Made by a program: the position numbers and the translations under genes
Origin: Variovorax boronicumulans
GTDB lineage: Bacteria > Pseudomonadota > Gammaproteobacteria > Burkholderiales > Burkholderiaceae_C
Length of the DNA stretch: 64,000 bases
NCBI RefSeq assembly: GCF_030812215.1
Contig: NZ_JAUSSG010000004.1
Span: 186,001 to 250,000, forward strand
Direction: 5' to 3'
Notes under the pieces: model-generated
The model's database searches: none
The model's input: only the letters and a program-made list of their open reading frames with translations
What the model was told of the DNA's origin: nothing
Shown here: positions 15,698-25,126 of the stretch, in pieces
How positions within the stretch are numbered: position 1 is the first letter of the stretch
How the letters are laid out: every line of letters starts with the position of its first letter

Positions 15698-16557
15698 GCG
15701 CGGACTCCTTCCTCTGCAGCCGATGCAGCCGCGTCGAAGCGCAGCACCGTCTCGCTGAGGAACGCATCGAGCCCCGCTTCTTCGGCTTGCGGCAGCGGCG
15801 TGATCGGCTCCGCGGCGTTGGCCGCCAGCTCGGCTTCGATGAACGCGTGGACGCCGGGCCAGCGCGGGCTGGTCGCGGCTTCACCGGCACGCATCTTCAC
15901 TTCGAGCAGCGCGTTAATTTCTTCGATCAACGCGGCATCGCGCACGGCGCCGAGCGTGCGCTGCGCCAGTTCGGCAAAGCGCATCGGCGGTACGCCGGGC
16001 TGCGTGCGGATCCAGCGTGCGGCCAGCAGCGGGCGCAGCACATAGAGGTACTTCTTGTAGCGCACCTCGTCGGCCTGCAGGTGCTCCCGGAAGTTCTTCT
16101 TCGCCATCGAGGTGTAGTGGTGCCAGGCGCGCGCGTTCGAAAACACCGCCTCCGAGAGCGCGCGAAAACGCGGCATCGCCACCGTGTCGTCGCGGTACAC
16201 GATGGGCGAGCGCAGCCATTCGAGCAGCGTCGGGTTCGACTCACGCATCAGGCCCAGCGCCTTGCGCAGGTCCCAGCCGTTGATGTCCAGGTCGCCGCTG
16301 ATCGGCACCTCGATCACATCGCGCCGCGGCGCCACCGTGAGATACCACGGCAGGCGGTTCACGTAGATGAAGCGCACGTCGTAGTCGCTGTCGGGCGAGG
16401 CGAACCCCCAGCCACGGCTACCGGATTCGCAGGCGAAGAGGACGGTGACGTCATGGCGCGCTTCGATGGCGCGCAGGTTGGCCATGATCTCCTCGCGCAT
16501 GGCGGGGTCGATGGGGTGGGCGGAACGGAGGAACTCCTTTTGTTCTTCTTTTTGCAT
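15694..16557 (-). CDS. Predicted nucleotidyltransferase of the rtc operon (YcgL/COG3541-like)
   Basis: A 287-residue protein of the DNA polymerase beta-like nucleotidyltransferase superfamily. The catalytic signature GSRGWGFASPDSDYDVRFIYV (G-S then D-x-D) lies near residues 46-66. The segment after it (WYLTVAPRRDVIEVPI... DINGWDLRKALGLMRESNPTLLEWL) matches the COG3541 group. These proteins are recurrent companions of RtcA/RtcB but their substrate is not established; adding nucleotides or nucleotidyl groups to repaired RNA ends is a plausible idea only. It is coupled to rtcA by ATGA and preceded by an uncharacterised gene. Confidence 0.85.
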   Translation of the reverse strand: MQKEEQKEFLRSAHPIDPAMREEIMANLRAIEARHDVTVLFACESGSRGWGFASPDSDYDVRFIYVNRLPWYLTVAPRRDVIEVPISGDLDINGWDLRKALGLMRESNPTLLEWLRSPIVYRDDTVAMPRFRALSEAVFSNARAWHHYTSMAKKNFREHLQADEVRYKKYLYVLRPLLAARWIRTQPGVPPMRFAELAQRTLGAVRDAALIEEINALLEVKMRAGEAATSPRWPGVHAFIEAELAANAAEPITPLPQAEEAGLDAFLSETVLRFDAAASAAEEGVRA

Positions 16558-16588
16558 GATCGAAATCTCGTTGTTGTTTGTCGTTTTG

Positions 16589-17278
16589 TCAGTCTGTCTG
16601 GCTTGCTATCGCGACGGCCAATGTGCGCCGGCGCGGGTTCCATACGGTAAAGCACCAGATGCCCCACCACTCCTTGCCGGCATCGAAGTAGTCGCTCCAG
16701 GTGCTGCGTTCGGGCTCACGCTCCGGGTCTCCGACCCAGTCGAGCACGGCGATTTCCTCGTCTGGCAACAGGCCCGTGCATCGGCAGAAGCGCGGAAACA
16801 ACTCCGCCCGCTCTGCTTCGTCGGCTACATGCAGTGTGTACGGCGGATCGCCGAAGGCCTGGCAAAACCATTCGAACCACGAGACCTCCGCGAGATCGCG
16901 CGTATACGCGACGCGGTGCAGCGGCGCGAAGCTTTCGGCGGCGATCACCGCCGATGCATCGAGCGACGTGGCGCGCGCGGTATCGACATCGAATGCAAGG
17001 CTCGCGGTCAGCTTTGCAGCGAGCGAAGGATCGCGCGCGATCGCCTCCTGCCGGTAGCGCTCGGCGAACGCCGCGATGTCGCCGCACAAGAGACGCAGGG
17101 CTGCGCGATGGTGTGCCTCACCGACATCGGCGACATCCGCAGCGACGCCATGGACAGCGAACTCGAAGCCCGAGCCGACACGCTGCAGCGTTTCGCGCAA
17201 TGCGACCACCTCGGCCTCGTCTTTCGGCGCAAGCGCCTGCAGCTTGATTTCCTCGCGGCTTGGCATGTGGTTTTTCAT
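16589..17278 (-). CDS. Uncharacterised protein embedded in the rtc operon
   Basis: A 229-residue soluble acidic protein I cannot assign to a family. Visible features are an alpha-rich N-terminal half (EEIKLQALAPKDEAEVVALRETL; AALRLLCGDIAAFAERYRQEA), a Trp/Phe-rich centre (EVSWFEWFCQAFGDPPY) and a C-terminal aromatic segment (WSDYFDAGKEWWGIWCFTVWNP). No nucleotide-binding loop or metal motif is evident. The ATG at 17278 has GGAG nine bases upstream; a GTG five codons earlier is less likely. It lies between rtcB and the nucleotidyltransferase and shares their orientation, so it is presumably induced with the RNA-repair genes. Worth testing as an RNA-repair partner. Confidence 0.75.
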   Translation of the reverse strand: MKNHMPSREEIKLQALAPKDEAEVVALRETLQRVGSGFEFAVHGVAADVADVGEAHHRAALRLLCGDIAAFAERYRQEAIARDPSLAAKLTASLAFDVDTARATSLDASAVIAAESFAPLHRVAYTRDLAEVSWFEWFCQAFGDPPYTLHVADEAERAELFPRFCRCTGLLPDEEIAVLDWVGDPEREPERSTWSDYFDAGKEWWGIWCFTVWNPRRRTLAVAIASQTD

Positions 17279-17381
17279 GATTCGTTGCTCCACAGCTTTT
17301 CGTTCTGCTCGATGGCATCCAGCATCCGGCTCCGTCGATCCTCATCCTGGCCCTCTCGTGCCGGCCTCGACGGACGGCTTC

Positions 17382-18602
<1,221 letters not shown>

Positions 18603-18643
18603 TTTTCTTTCCCTATCTATCTATTCTTGCAATCGACAAAAAA

Positions 18644-18764
18644 GCAGCGACAAAAATCGACGAAACAGTCGTGCTCTGGCCACTGAGCTACGGCCTTTCG
18701 ACCGGCGGGATTCGAACCCGCGACCCCGAGCGTTGGAGGCTGTAGTTCCGTCAGCATTCGCTGC
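18644..18764 (-). ncRNA. YrlA-like Y RNA with circularly permuted tRNA mimic (module 3)
   Basis: On the leftward strand a 7-bp closing stem (GCAGCGA with TCGCTGC) encloses about 107 nt. Inside is a perfect T-arm (GCGGG-TTCGAAT-CCCGC), then a 5-bp acceptor-like stem closed by a GAAA tetraloop (CGGTC-GAAA-GGCCG), then TA and a perfect D-arm (GCTC-AGTGGCCA-GAGC). The order T-arm, acceptor, D-arm is that of a circularly permuted tRNA, as described for the effector module of bacterial YrlA RNAs. The 5' part begins GCGAATGCTG and carries CTACA like the two sibling modules. Ends are set by the stem and are approximate. Confidence 0.82.
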
Positions 18765-18772
18765 AAAAAACA

Positions 18773-18868
18773 GTGCGACAAAGATGACAAGACGTAGACC
18801 ACGCCGGAGAACCGGCGCCGGGATTCGAACCCTGGTCACACCAGATGTAGTCCTGCCTGCATTCGCAC
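18773..18868 (-). ncRNA. YrlA-like Y RNA with tRNA-like domain (module 2)
   Basis: A 6-bp closing stem (GTGCGA with TCGCAC) encloses about 84 nt, and TGTTTTTT follows immediately, which could terminate or punctuate the transcript. Inside are a T-arm-like hairpin with the canonical TTCGAAT loop (GGG/CCC stem) and a 6-bp acceptor-like stem closed by TTCT (CGCCGG-TTCT-CCGGCG). A recognisable D-arm is less clear than in module 3. The 5' segment GCGAATGCAG then GGACTACATC matches the other two modules. Confidence 0.75.
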
Positions 18869-18883
18869 AACAACTTTCATCCC

Positions 18884-18953
18884 CGTTCGGCGACCAACAG
18901 TCGATGCGAGGAAGAACATGGTTGGATGTACTCGCATCTGCATTCGCCGAACG
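18884..18953 (-). ncRNA. Short Y-RNA-like hairpin (module 1)
   Basis: A perfect 10-bp closing stem (CGTTCGGCGA with TCGCCGAACG) encloses a second perfect 7-bp stem (ATGCGAG with CTCGCAT). It shares the GCGAATGCAG and TACATCC elements and the 3' GGTCGC with modules 2 and 3 but lacks the tRNA-like part. It lies about 73 bases after the rsr stop codon and may be the minimal Ro-binding RNA of the set, comparable to YrlB. Its function is inferred from position and the shared motif. Confidence 0.65.
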
Positions 18954-19025
18954 ACGACGTTCAATTTCTTTTTTCTCGGATCGGGCACCGCAGGCCAAGG
19001 CCCACGGCACCCTCTCTCTTTTCTC

Positions 19026-20579
19026 TCAGATCGAAGTCTCTTCGATCACACCCACCCAGTGGTCGGCGCCCAGGCCACCCGCGGCATACACCGCCAGCAG
19101 CTTGAACACTTCGTCGCTGAAGCCGCCGATGTTCAGCACATCGTCACGCTCCTGCGCCTGGGTGGTCGCATAGGGCTGGATGTCGATGCACACCAGCCGC
19201 GCCTTCGGGTTGCGCTCCTTGAACGCCGCCCATTCCTGCATCGTTGCAGTACCGCGGCCGCGGGCACGGTCGGCCCACGATTCGTTGTCCGACACCAGCA
19301 CCACCAGATCGGCCTTGGCCTTCTCCTTGTTCAGCAACGCCAGCGGCGCGCTGCACGAGGTTCCACCGCCGCCCACCGCTGCAAGCTTGGCCGCGTTGGT
19401 CATCACCGAATCGCGCGGATTCAGCTTCAGCGAAACCACCTTCGTCTCGAAGGGCAGCACACGCGCATCCGCATTGCGGCGCAGCACGGCGGCAGCCACC
19501 AGCGCGGCCACGTCAATGCATCGCACCGCCGAGGTCGCCGAGCCGCGGTGACCCGTCACCGGCGAGCTCATCGAGCCCGACACATCGGGGCACACCACCA
19601 CACGGCCCTCGAACACCGGCACGTTGGCCAGCGCGAGCTCCATCGCGTCCTGCAGCGCTTCCTTCACCACGTGCGGCACCTCGGCGCCGGTTGCGGTGTA
19701 GACCGCCATCAGTTGGTACGGCAGCACACGCGCCTTGGCCACTGCCTGCGGGTCACGCAGCTTGGCGGCGACCGCCTCCGCGAGGCCCGGCAGCGCGAAC
19801 ACGCCGTGGCGCGCAAAGGTGTTCAGGTTCTGACGCACCATCTGCCACGATCCACGCTGCGCGATCTGCGCCCAGGCCTGCGTATCCAGCTCCAGCGCGG
19901 TCAGCATCTGGAACGGCACGTCCGGAACCTCGAGCGAACGGTCGCGCTTGAAGCGTTCGAAGGCCTGCGTCACCGGAGGCAGTGCCTCCAGCGCATACGG
20001 ACGATCGATCAACCATGCGAACCACGCGGCGCGCCAGGCTTCGGCGGGCTTGGGGTGAACCATCTTCACCACGTCGGCCAGCGAAGGCGTGTTGCCCACC
20101 GAGGCGTTCAGCAGTTGCGCCTCGGACGCTTCCAGCAGCCATTGCTGCACAAGCTTCTTCGGACGCGTACCGAGCGACTTGCGGCCCACGGCACCCGAAC
20201 GCAGCATCTGCACGAAGTTGCGCAGCATCTTGCCGTTGTCCACCACGCGGTCGAACACCTTGGCGAGCAGCGACACATCGCGCACCGCCAGCGTCGCGGC
20301 CAGCAGCGCGGGCATGTCCTTCATGTGGCCGGCGCGGCGTGCGTACACGGCCGTCTTGGCAACGAACACCGGATCGACTTCGCGGGCCAGGGCCAGCACG
20401 GCGTCGAGCTGGTCCTGCGCTTGTGCGTAGAAGGTGTTGTTCAGGCAACCGGTCGCGGCGAGTTGCGCCAGCCGGTGCTTGGGCGACAGTGCGTAAGCCA
20501 TGCCACCCGCTTCGTTGAGCGCGGTGGCCGAAGGCAGCAGCGCGCCGCGCTGGGTCTGGAAGAGTTGAAGGTTGGCCAT
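19026..20579 (-). CDS. rsr: Ro60-like TROVE/vWFA RNA-binding protein Rsr
   Basis: A 517-residue homologue of the Ro60 autoantigen, close to the length of the human protein. Residues about 15-330 form the TROVE ring (NEAGGMAYALSPKHRLAQLAATG; VYARRAGHMKDMPALLAATLAVRD; LGTRPKKLVQQWL). The C-terminal von Willebrand A domain carries the metal-ion-dependent adhesion motif DVSGSMSS near 354 and the downstream VSDNES. Bacterial Rsr binds Y RNAs and misfolded RNA and can tether exoribonuclease. The start is preceded by a strong AAGGAGAAG site. It is the first gene of the sigma-54-dependent operon, followed by three Y-RNA-like modules and rtcB. Confidence 0.94.
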   Translation of the reverse strand: MANLQLFQTQRGALLPSATALNEAGGMAYALSPKHRLAQLAATGCLNNTFYAQAQDQLDAVLALAREVDPVFVAKTAVYARRAGHMKDMPALLAATLAVRDVSLLAKVFDRVVDNGKMLRNFVQMLRSGAVGRKSLGTRPKKLVQQWLLEASEAQLLNASVGNTPSLADVVKMVHPKPAEAWRAAWFAWLIDRPYALEALPPVTQAFERFKRDRSLEVPDVPFQMLTALELDTQAWAQIAQRGSWQMVRQNLNTFARHGVFALPGLAEAVAAKLRDPQAVAKARVLPYQLMAVYTATGAEVPHVVKEALQDAMELALANVPVFEGRVVVCPDVSGSMSSPVTGHRGSATSAVRCIDVAALVAAAVLRRNADARVLPFETKVVSLKLNPRDSVMTNAAKLAAVGGGGTSCSAPLALLNKEKAKADLVVLVSDNESWADRARGRGTATMQEWAAFKERNPKARLVCIDIQPYATTQAQERDDVLNIGGFSDEVFKLLAVYAAGGLGADHWVGVIEETSI

Positions 20580-20640
20580 GTGACTTCTCCTTGTGGGGGT
20601 TCTTTTTTGTTCGTTCGTTTCTTGAATGTGTGATCCTTAT

Positions 20641-20656
20641 TGCAACGGGTGTGCCA
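20641..20656 (-). promoter_or_regulatory. Sigma-54 promoter of the rsr-yrl-rtcBA operon
   Basis: On the leftward strand the sequence is TGGCAC-ACCCG-TTGCA, which matches the -24/-12 consensus TGGCAC-N5-TTGCA exactly, with GG and GC ten bases apart. It ends 62 bases before the rsr ATG, giving an expected start site near 20630. The divergent gene encodes RtcR, a sigma-54 activator, so the pairing is internally consistent. Confidence 0.92.
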
Positions 20657-20773
20657 GCTTCGGTCCGCTTGCCGGAAAAACCTCTCAAGCCATTGATTTG
20701 ATTAGGTTTTTTCAGATGCAGCGACCATTTTCCTGCTTGCCAATGGCGATGAACTTCTTAGATTCTTATAATT

Positions 20774-20793
20774 TTGGATAGCTATTTATCCAA
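20774..20793. promoter_or_regulatory. Inverted repeat just upstream of rtcR
   Basis: TTGGATA and TATCCAA form perfect 7-bp arms around six bases, ending three bases before the rtcR start codon. It occupies the place of the ribosome binding site, and no Shine-Dalgarno sequence is visible there. It could be an autoregulatory operator or an RNA hairpin limiting RtcR translation. Confidence 0.4.
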
Positions 20794-20796
20794 TCA

Positions 20797-22407
20797 ATGA
20801 AGAAAAAGCCCATCGTCGTCATCGGCTTCCTCGGCACCCAGCTCGATGCCGGCCAGGGCGCGGGCCGCTGGAACAAGTGGCGCCCCACGGTCTCGCTGGC
20901 CCAGCACGAGGACATGGTCGTCGCGCGCATGGAGTTGCTCTACACGCTGCGCCACAAGGCGCTGGCCGAAGTGGTGAAGGCCGACATCGCCACCGTGTCG
21001 CCCGAGACCACCGTCAACCTCGTGCCGCTCGACCTCGAGGATCCGTGGGACTTCGGCGAGGTCTACACGCGCCTGTACGACTGGGCGCGCACCTACACCT
21101 TCGACACCGAGCGCGAGCAGTACTGGACGCACATCACCACCGGCACGCACGTCGCGCAGATCTGCATGTTCCTGCTGTCGGAATCGCGCGTGGTGCCGGG
21201 CGTGCTCGCGCAGACCTCGCCGCCGAAGAAGCAGCGCGAGGGCGAGGCCGGCAAGTGCACGCTGATCGACCTGGACCTCTCGCGCTACGACGTGATCGCG
21301 CGGCGCTTCGATGCGGAGCAACGCGATGCGGTCGCGTTCCTCAAGAGCGGCATCGCCACGCGCAACGCGCGCTTCAATGCGCTCATCGACGAAATCGAAC
21401 GCGTGGCCGTGCGCTCGCGTGCGCCGATCCTGCTGGTCGGGCCGACGGGCGCCGGCAAGTCGTTCCTGGCCCGGCGCATGTTCGAGCTGAAGCAGGCGCG
21501 CCACCAGATGACCGGGCCGTTCGTCGAAGTGAACTGCGCCACGCTGCGCGGCGACGGCGCGGCCTCCACCCTGTTCGGGCACAAGAAAGGCTCGTTCACC
21601 GGGGCCGCGAGCGATCGCCCCGGCCTGCTGCGCACGGCAAACCAGGGCGCGCTGTTCCTCGACGAAATCGGCGAGCTCGGACCCGACGAGCAGGCGATGC
21701 TGCTGAAGGCCATCGAAGAAAAGCGCTTCTTTCCCGTGGGCGCCGACAAGGAAGTGGAGAGCGACTTCCAGCTGATCGCCGGCACCAACCGCGACCTGCG
21801 CAGCGATGTGGCCGAAGGCCGCTTCCGCGAAGACCTGTTCGCGCGGATCAACCTCTGGACCTACGATCTGCCCGGCCTCGCGCAGCGGCCCGAGGACATC
21901 GAGCCGAACGTCGATCACCTGCTGGCCCTTCACGCGGCCGAGAACCATCGCGTGGTGCGCTTCAACGCCGAGGCGCGCTCGGCCTATCTGCGCTTTGCGC
22001 AGAGCGGCGAGGCGATCTGGAGCGGCAACTTCCGCGACCTGTCGGCGAGCGTGACGCGGCTCGCGACGCTGGCGGATGGCGGGCGGATTCCGGTGGCGCT
22101 GGTCGAGGCGGAGATTGCGCGACTGCGGTGGCTGTGGAAGCGCGGCGCGCCGGCCACGGCGAGCAGCGGCGATGTGGATCTGGATGCGCTGCTTGGCGAA
22201 GAGCGTGCGGCGGCGCTCGACCTGTTCGACAGGCTGCAGCTCGAAGCTGTGGTGCGCGTGTGCAAGCAGGCGCGCAGCCTCTCCGATGCGGGGCGGCAAC
22301 TCTTCCAGGCATCGCGCGCACAGCGCACCGTGGTGAACGATGCGGATCGCCTTCGCAAGTACCTTGCCAAGCACGGCATCGAATGGGGCCGCATCGCGGA
22401 AGGCTGA
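20797..22407 (+). CDS. rtcR: Sigma-54-dependent activator RtcR with CARF-like sensor domain
   Basis: A 536-residue activator. The N-terminal about 180 residues (KPIVVIGFLGTQLDAG... WNKWRPTVSL) form the Rossmann-like sensor, related to CARF domains, thought to detect damaged RNA ends. The central AAA+ domain has the Walker A loop GPTGAGKS, the sigma-54 contact loop KGSFTGA (a GAFTGA variant), Walker B LFLDEIGEL and the arginine finger region EGRFREDLFARI. The C-terminus carries a DNA-binding helix-turn-helix (LSDAGRQLFQASRAQRT). It is divergent from rsr, and the -24/-12 promoter lies in the shared 217-bp region. Full length, no defects seen. Confidence 0.96.
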   Translation: MKKKPIVVIGFLGTQLDAGQGAGRWNKWRPTVSLAQHEDMVVARMELLYTLRHKALAEVVKADIATVSPETTVNLVPLDLEDPWDFGEVYTRLYDWARTYTFDTEREQYWTHITTGTHVAQICMFLLSESRVVPGVLAQTSPPKKQREGEAGKCTLIDLDLSRYDVIARRFDAEQRDAVAFLKSGIATRNARFNALIDEIERVAVRSRAPILLVGPTGAGKSFLARRMFELKQARHQMTGPFVEVNCATLRGDGAASTLFGHKKGSFTGAASDRPGLLRTANQGALFLDEIGELGPDEQAMLLKAIEEKRFFPVGADKEVESDFQLIAGTNRDLRSDVAEGRFREDLFARINLWTYDLPGLAQRPEDIEPNVDHLLALHAAENHRVVRFNAEARSAYLRFAQSGEAIWSGNFRDLSASVTRLATLADGGRIPVALVEAEIARLRWLWKRGAPATASSGDVDLDALLGEERAAALDLFDRLQLEAVVRVCKQARSLSDAGRQLFQASRAQRTVVNDADRLRKYLAKHGIEWGRIAEG

Positions 22408-22423
22408 GCTATCCTCCGCGCCG

Positions 22424-22765
22424 ATGAGCACTCCTGCGCGCAACGTCCTCTTCATCTGCAGCCGCAACCAATGGCGCAGCCCCACCGCGGAACAACTCTG
22501 GCGCCGGCATCCGCTGGTCTCGGCGCGCTCCGCGGGCACCAGCCCGAATGCGAGGCACAAGGTCTCGTTCGACGACATCGAATGGGCCGACGTCATCCTC
22601 GTGATGGAAGAAAAACACAAGTCGCGGCTCGTGGCCGAGTTCACGCGGATGCTGGAAGGCAAGCCGATCCACGTGCTCGACATTCCCGACGAATACAAAT
22701 ACATGGACCCCGAGCTGGTCGAAGAACTCCAGCGCTCGGTCGGGTCCATCCTCGAAATCGATTGA
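22424..22765 (+). CDS. Low-molecular-weight tyrosine phosphatase-like protein
   Basis: A 113-residue protein. The opening [16 protein letters not shown] keeps the phosphatase P-loop pattern C-X5-R-S of low-molecular-weight protein tyrosine phosphatases, and [17 protein letters not shown] near the end resembles the acid loop region. The family is shorter than classical 150-residue enzymes and its substrate is unknown. It begins 16 bases after rtcR in the same direction and may be co-transcribed with it. The ATG at 22424 is preferred over the overlapping upstream start inside rtcR. Confidence 0.82.
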   Translation: MSTPARNVLFICSRNQWRSPTAEQLWRRHPLVSARSAGTSPNARHKVSFDDIEWADVILVMEEKHKSRLVAEFTRMLEGKPIHVLDIPDEYKYMDPELVEELQRSVGSILEID

Positions 22766-22770
22766 ATCCA

Positions 22771-23337
22771 ATGACAGAGATCTACATCAGCACCGACGTC
22801 GAGTCCGACGGCCCCATCCCCGGCCCGAACTCGATGCTCAGCTTCGGCTCGGCCGCCTACACGGCCGACAAGCAACTCATCTCCACCTTCAGCGCCAACC
22901 TCGAAACCCTGCCCGGCGCCGAGGCCGACCCCAAGACCGCCGCATGGTGGCAAACGCAGCCCGAAGCGTGGGCCGGGTGCCGCACCGACCTGCAGGACCC
23001 GGCGCGCGCCATGAAGAACTACGTGACCTGGCTCAAGGGCCTGCCCGCGCGGCCGGTGTTCGTGGCCTACCCGGCGGGCTTCGACTTCCTGTTCGTCTAT
23101 TGGTATCTCATGCGCTTTGCGGGCGAAAGCCCGTTCAGCCACTCGGCGCTCGACGTCAAGTCGTTCGCGATGGCGATGCTCAGGCTCGACTACCGCGACA
23201 GCACCAAGCGCGCGATGCCCAAGCGCTGGTTCGACAAGCTGCCGCACACGCACATCGCGCTGGACGACGCCATCGAGCAAGGCGCCCTCTTCTGCAACAT
23301 GCTCGCGGAAAACCGCCGGGCCGCGGGCCAGCCATGA
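22771..23337 (+). CDS. DEDD-type 3'-5' exonuclease-like protein
   Basis: A 188-residue protein starting [15 protein letters not shown], where Asp9 and Glu11 fit the ExoI motif of DEDDh exonucleases. The C-terminal [13 protein letters not shown] fits the ExoIII motif with its histidine and aspartates. It therefore probably degrades RNA or DNA 3' ends. It is five bases after the phosphatase-like gene, and its stop codon overlaps the next start as ATGA. Its closeness to the RNA-repair locus is suggestive but not proof of a shared role. Confidence 0.8.
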   Translation: MTEIYISTDVESDGPIPGPNSMLSFGSAAYTADKQLISTFSANLETLPGAEADPKTAAWWQTQPEAWAGCRTDLQDPARAMKNYVTWLKGLPARPVFVAYPAGFDFLFVYWYLMRFAGESPFSHSALDVKSFAMAMLRLDYRDSTKRAMPKRWFDKLPHTHIALDDAIEQGALFCNMLAENRRAAGQP

Positions 23338-24191
23338 CCACTCCGGTCCGCCGCTGGTGGAAGCTCGCGCTGTGCGCCGTGCCGCTGTTCCTCGGCGGCT
23401 GCGTGCAGTCGATGTTCTATTACCCCGACCGCGTGCGCTACGAGACGCCCGATGTTCTCGGCCTGCGCTACGAGAGCGTGCAGTTCCAGAGCGCCGACGG
23501 CACGCGCCTGGCCGGCTGGTTCATTCCCGCCGTGGGCCGGCAGAACAACCCGAAGGAGGCCAAGGGCACCGTGGTTCATTTCCACGGCAATGCGCAGAAC
23601 ATGTCGACGCACTGGCGCTTCGTGGCGTGGTTGCCGAAGCAGGACTACAACGTGTTCGTGTTCGACTACCGCGGCTACGGCGAGTCCGAAGGCGAGCCGG
23701 AGCCCAAGGGCGTGTTCGAAGACTCGAGCGCGGCACTCAGCTACGTGCGCTCGCGCGGCGATGTCGATGCGCAACGCCTCTTCGTCTTCGGGCAAAGCCT
23801 GGGCGGCACCAATGCAATCGCGGTCGTCGGTTCGGGCAACCGGGCCGGCGTGAAAGCCGCGGCGATCGAATCGACTTTCTATTCGTATTCGTCCATCGCA
23901 AACGACAAGCTCCCGGGCGCGGGCCTGCTGGTGAGCGACAGCCATGCGGCATCGAAGTACGTCGCGGCCATCTCGCCGATTCCGCTGCTGCTGATCCACG
24001 GCACGGCCGACAACGTGATTCCCCATGCGCATTCGCAGCGGCTCCTGGCCGATGCACGCGAGCCCAAGCGGCTGATCGAAGTACCGGGCGCCGGCCACCT
24101 CGAGCCGATGTCTTCGCCGCGCTTGGGCACCACCTACCAGCAGGCGCTGGCGGATTTCTTCGACGCCTCGCTGCGTTCGCCCAACCCATGA
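23334..24191 (+). CDS. Alpha/beta hydrolase lipoprotein
   Basis: A 285-residue lipoprotein with a signal sequence ending in the lipobox LGGC (Cys23), so it is anchored in a membrane on the periplasmic or outer face. The alpha/beta hydrolase core shows [10 protein letters not shown] (oxyanion region), [10 protein letters not shown], the nucleophile elbow FGQSLGG and a late [12 protein letters not shown] with the acid, then GAGHLE with the histidine. Members of this BEM46/YfhR-like group have no settled substrate. ATGA couplings on both sides place it within the 22.4-25.1 kb operon. Confidence 0.85.
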   Translation: MTTPVRRWWKLALCAVPLFLGGCVQSMFYYPDRVRYETPDVLGLRYESVQFQSADGTRLAGWFIPAVGRQNNPKEAKGTVVHFHGNAQNMSTHWRFVAWLPKQDYNVFVFDYRGYGESEGEPEPKGVFEDSSAALSYVRSRGDVDAQRLFVFGQSLGGTNAIAVVGSGNRAGVKAAAIESTFYSYSSIANDKLPGAGLLVSDSHAASKYVAAISPIPLLLIHGTADNVIPHAHSQRLLADAREPKRLIEVPGAGHLEPMSSPRLGTTYQQALADFFDASLRSPNP

Positions 24192-25126
24192 AGCACTTCG
24201 ACGAAGCCGCCACCCGCGCGCCATTGGGTTTCGAAAAGCTCGTGCCCGCATTGCGCGCGGCCTTCGCTGCCGAAGCGCAGGTGCCGCCGCGTCACGTGCA
24301 CAGCATCGAGACCGCGGGCGCAGACAAGGGCACCGTGCTCATCATGCCGGCGTGGAGCGATGCGGGATTTCTCGGCATCAAGACCATCAACATCTTTCCC
24401 GGCAACAGCGCGCGCGGCCTGCCCGGCCTGCATGCGACGTATGTGCTGTACGACGCGCGCACCGGCGTGCCGCTGGCAATGATGGACGGCAACGAGATCA
24501 CCGCACGCCGCACCGCCGCGGCTTCGGCGCTCGGCGCCTCGTTTCTCGCGCGAGGCGATGCGCGCCGGCTGCTGGTGCTGGGCACCGGCCGCATCGCCCG
24601 CATGCTGCTGGCCGCGCATGCGAGCGTGCGGCCCATCGACGAAGTGGTGATGTGGAACCACCGGCCCGAAGGCGCCGAGGCGCTGGCCGCGCAACTGCGC
24701 GCCGAGGGCTGGAACGCGCAAGCCACGGTCGATCTGGAAGCGGCCGTGCGCAATGCCGACATCGTCAGCTGCGCCACGCTGGCCACCGCACCGCTGGTGC
24801 GCGGCGAATGGCTCGCGCCGGGCTCGCACCTCGACCTGATCGGCAGCTTCACCCCCGCAATGCGCGAAGCCGATGCGCAGTGCTTCGCCGGCGCACGCAC
24901 CTTCATCGACACGAACGAGGCCCTGCAGAAATCGGGTGACCTGCTCGATGCGATCGCGGCCGGCACCCTGCGCGCGCAAGCGGTGCAAGGCACGCTCGCC
25001 GACCTGTGCCGCGGCGAGCGCGCGGGCCGCGGCAGCGACGCGGAACGCACCGTGTTCAAGGCCGTCGGCAGCGCGCTCGAAGACTTGGCTGCCGCCACGC
25101 TGGTGTGGCAGCACGCAACGGCCTGA
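24188..25126 (+). CDS. Ornithine cyclodeaminase / mu-crystallin family protein
   Basis: A 312-residue NAD(P)-dependent enzyme. The substrate region has GTVLIMPAW and GIKTINIFPGN, with the lysine that contacts substrate in this family. The Rossmann fold begins at LLVLGTGRIARMLL, and the C-terminus has FIDTNEALQKSGDL. Family members include ornithine cyclodeaminase, alanine dehydrogenase and delta1-pyrroline-2-carboxylate reductase; the last is common in such genomes and is my preferred reading. The ATG overlaps the hydrolase stop codon, so it closes the operon. Confidence 0.85.
   Translation: MKHFDEAATRAPLGFEKLVPALRAAFAAEAQVPPRHVHSIETAGADKGTVLIMPAWSDAGFLGIKTINIFPGNSARGLPGLHATYVLYDARTGVPLAMMDGNEITARRTAAASALGASFLARGDARRLLVLGTGRIARMLLAAHASVRPIDEVVMWNHRPEGAEALAAQLRAEGWNAQATVDLEAAVRNADIVSCATLATAPLVRGEWLAPGSHLDLIGSFTPAMREADAQCFAGARTFIDTNEALQKSGDLLDAIAAGTLRAQAVQGTLADLCRGERAGRGSDAERTVFKAVGSALEDLAAATLVWQHATA

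Noticed and set aside
18661..18840. Two tRNA genes suggested by TTCGAAT loops and a GCTCAGTGGCCAGAGC D-arm
   Set aside because: The arms are in permuted order (T-arm before D-arm), there is no linear acceptor stem with CCA, and the setting between rsr and rtcB fits YrlA-type RNAs instead.
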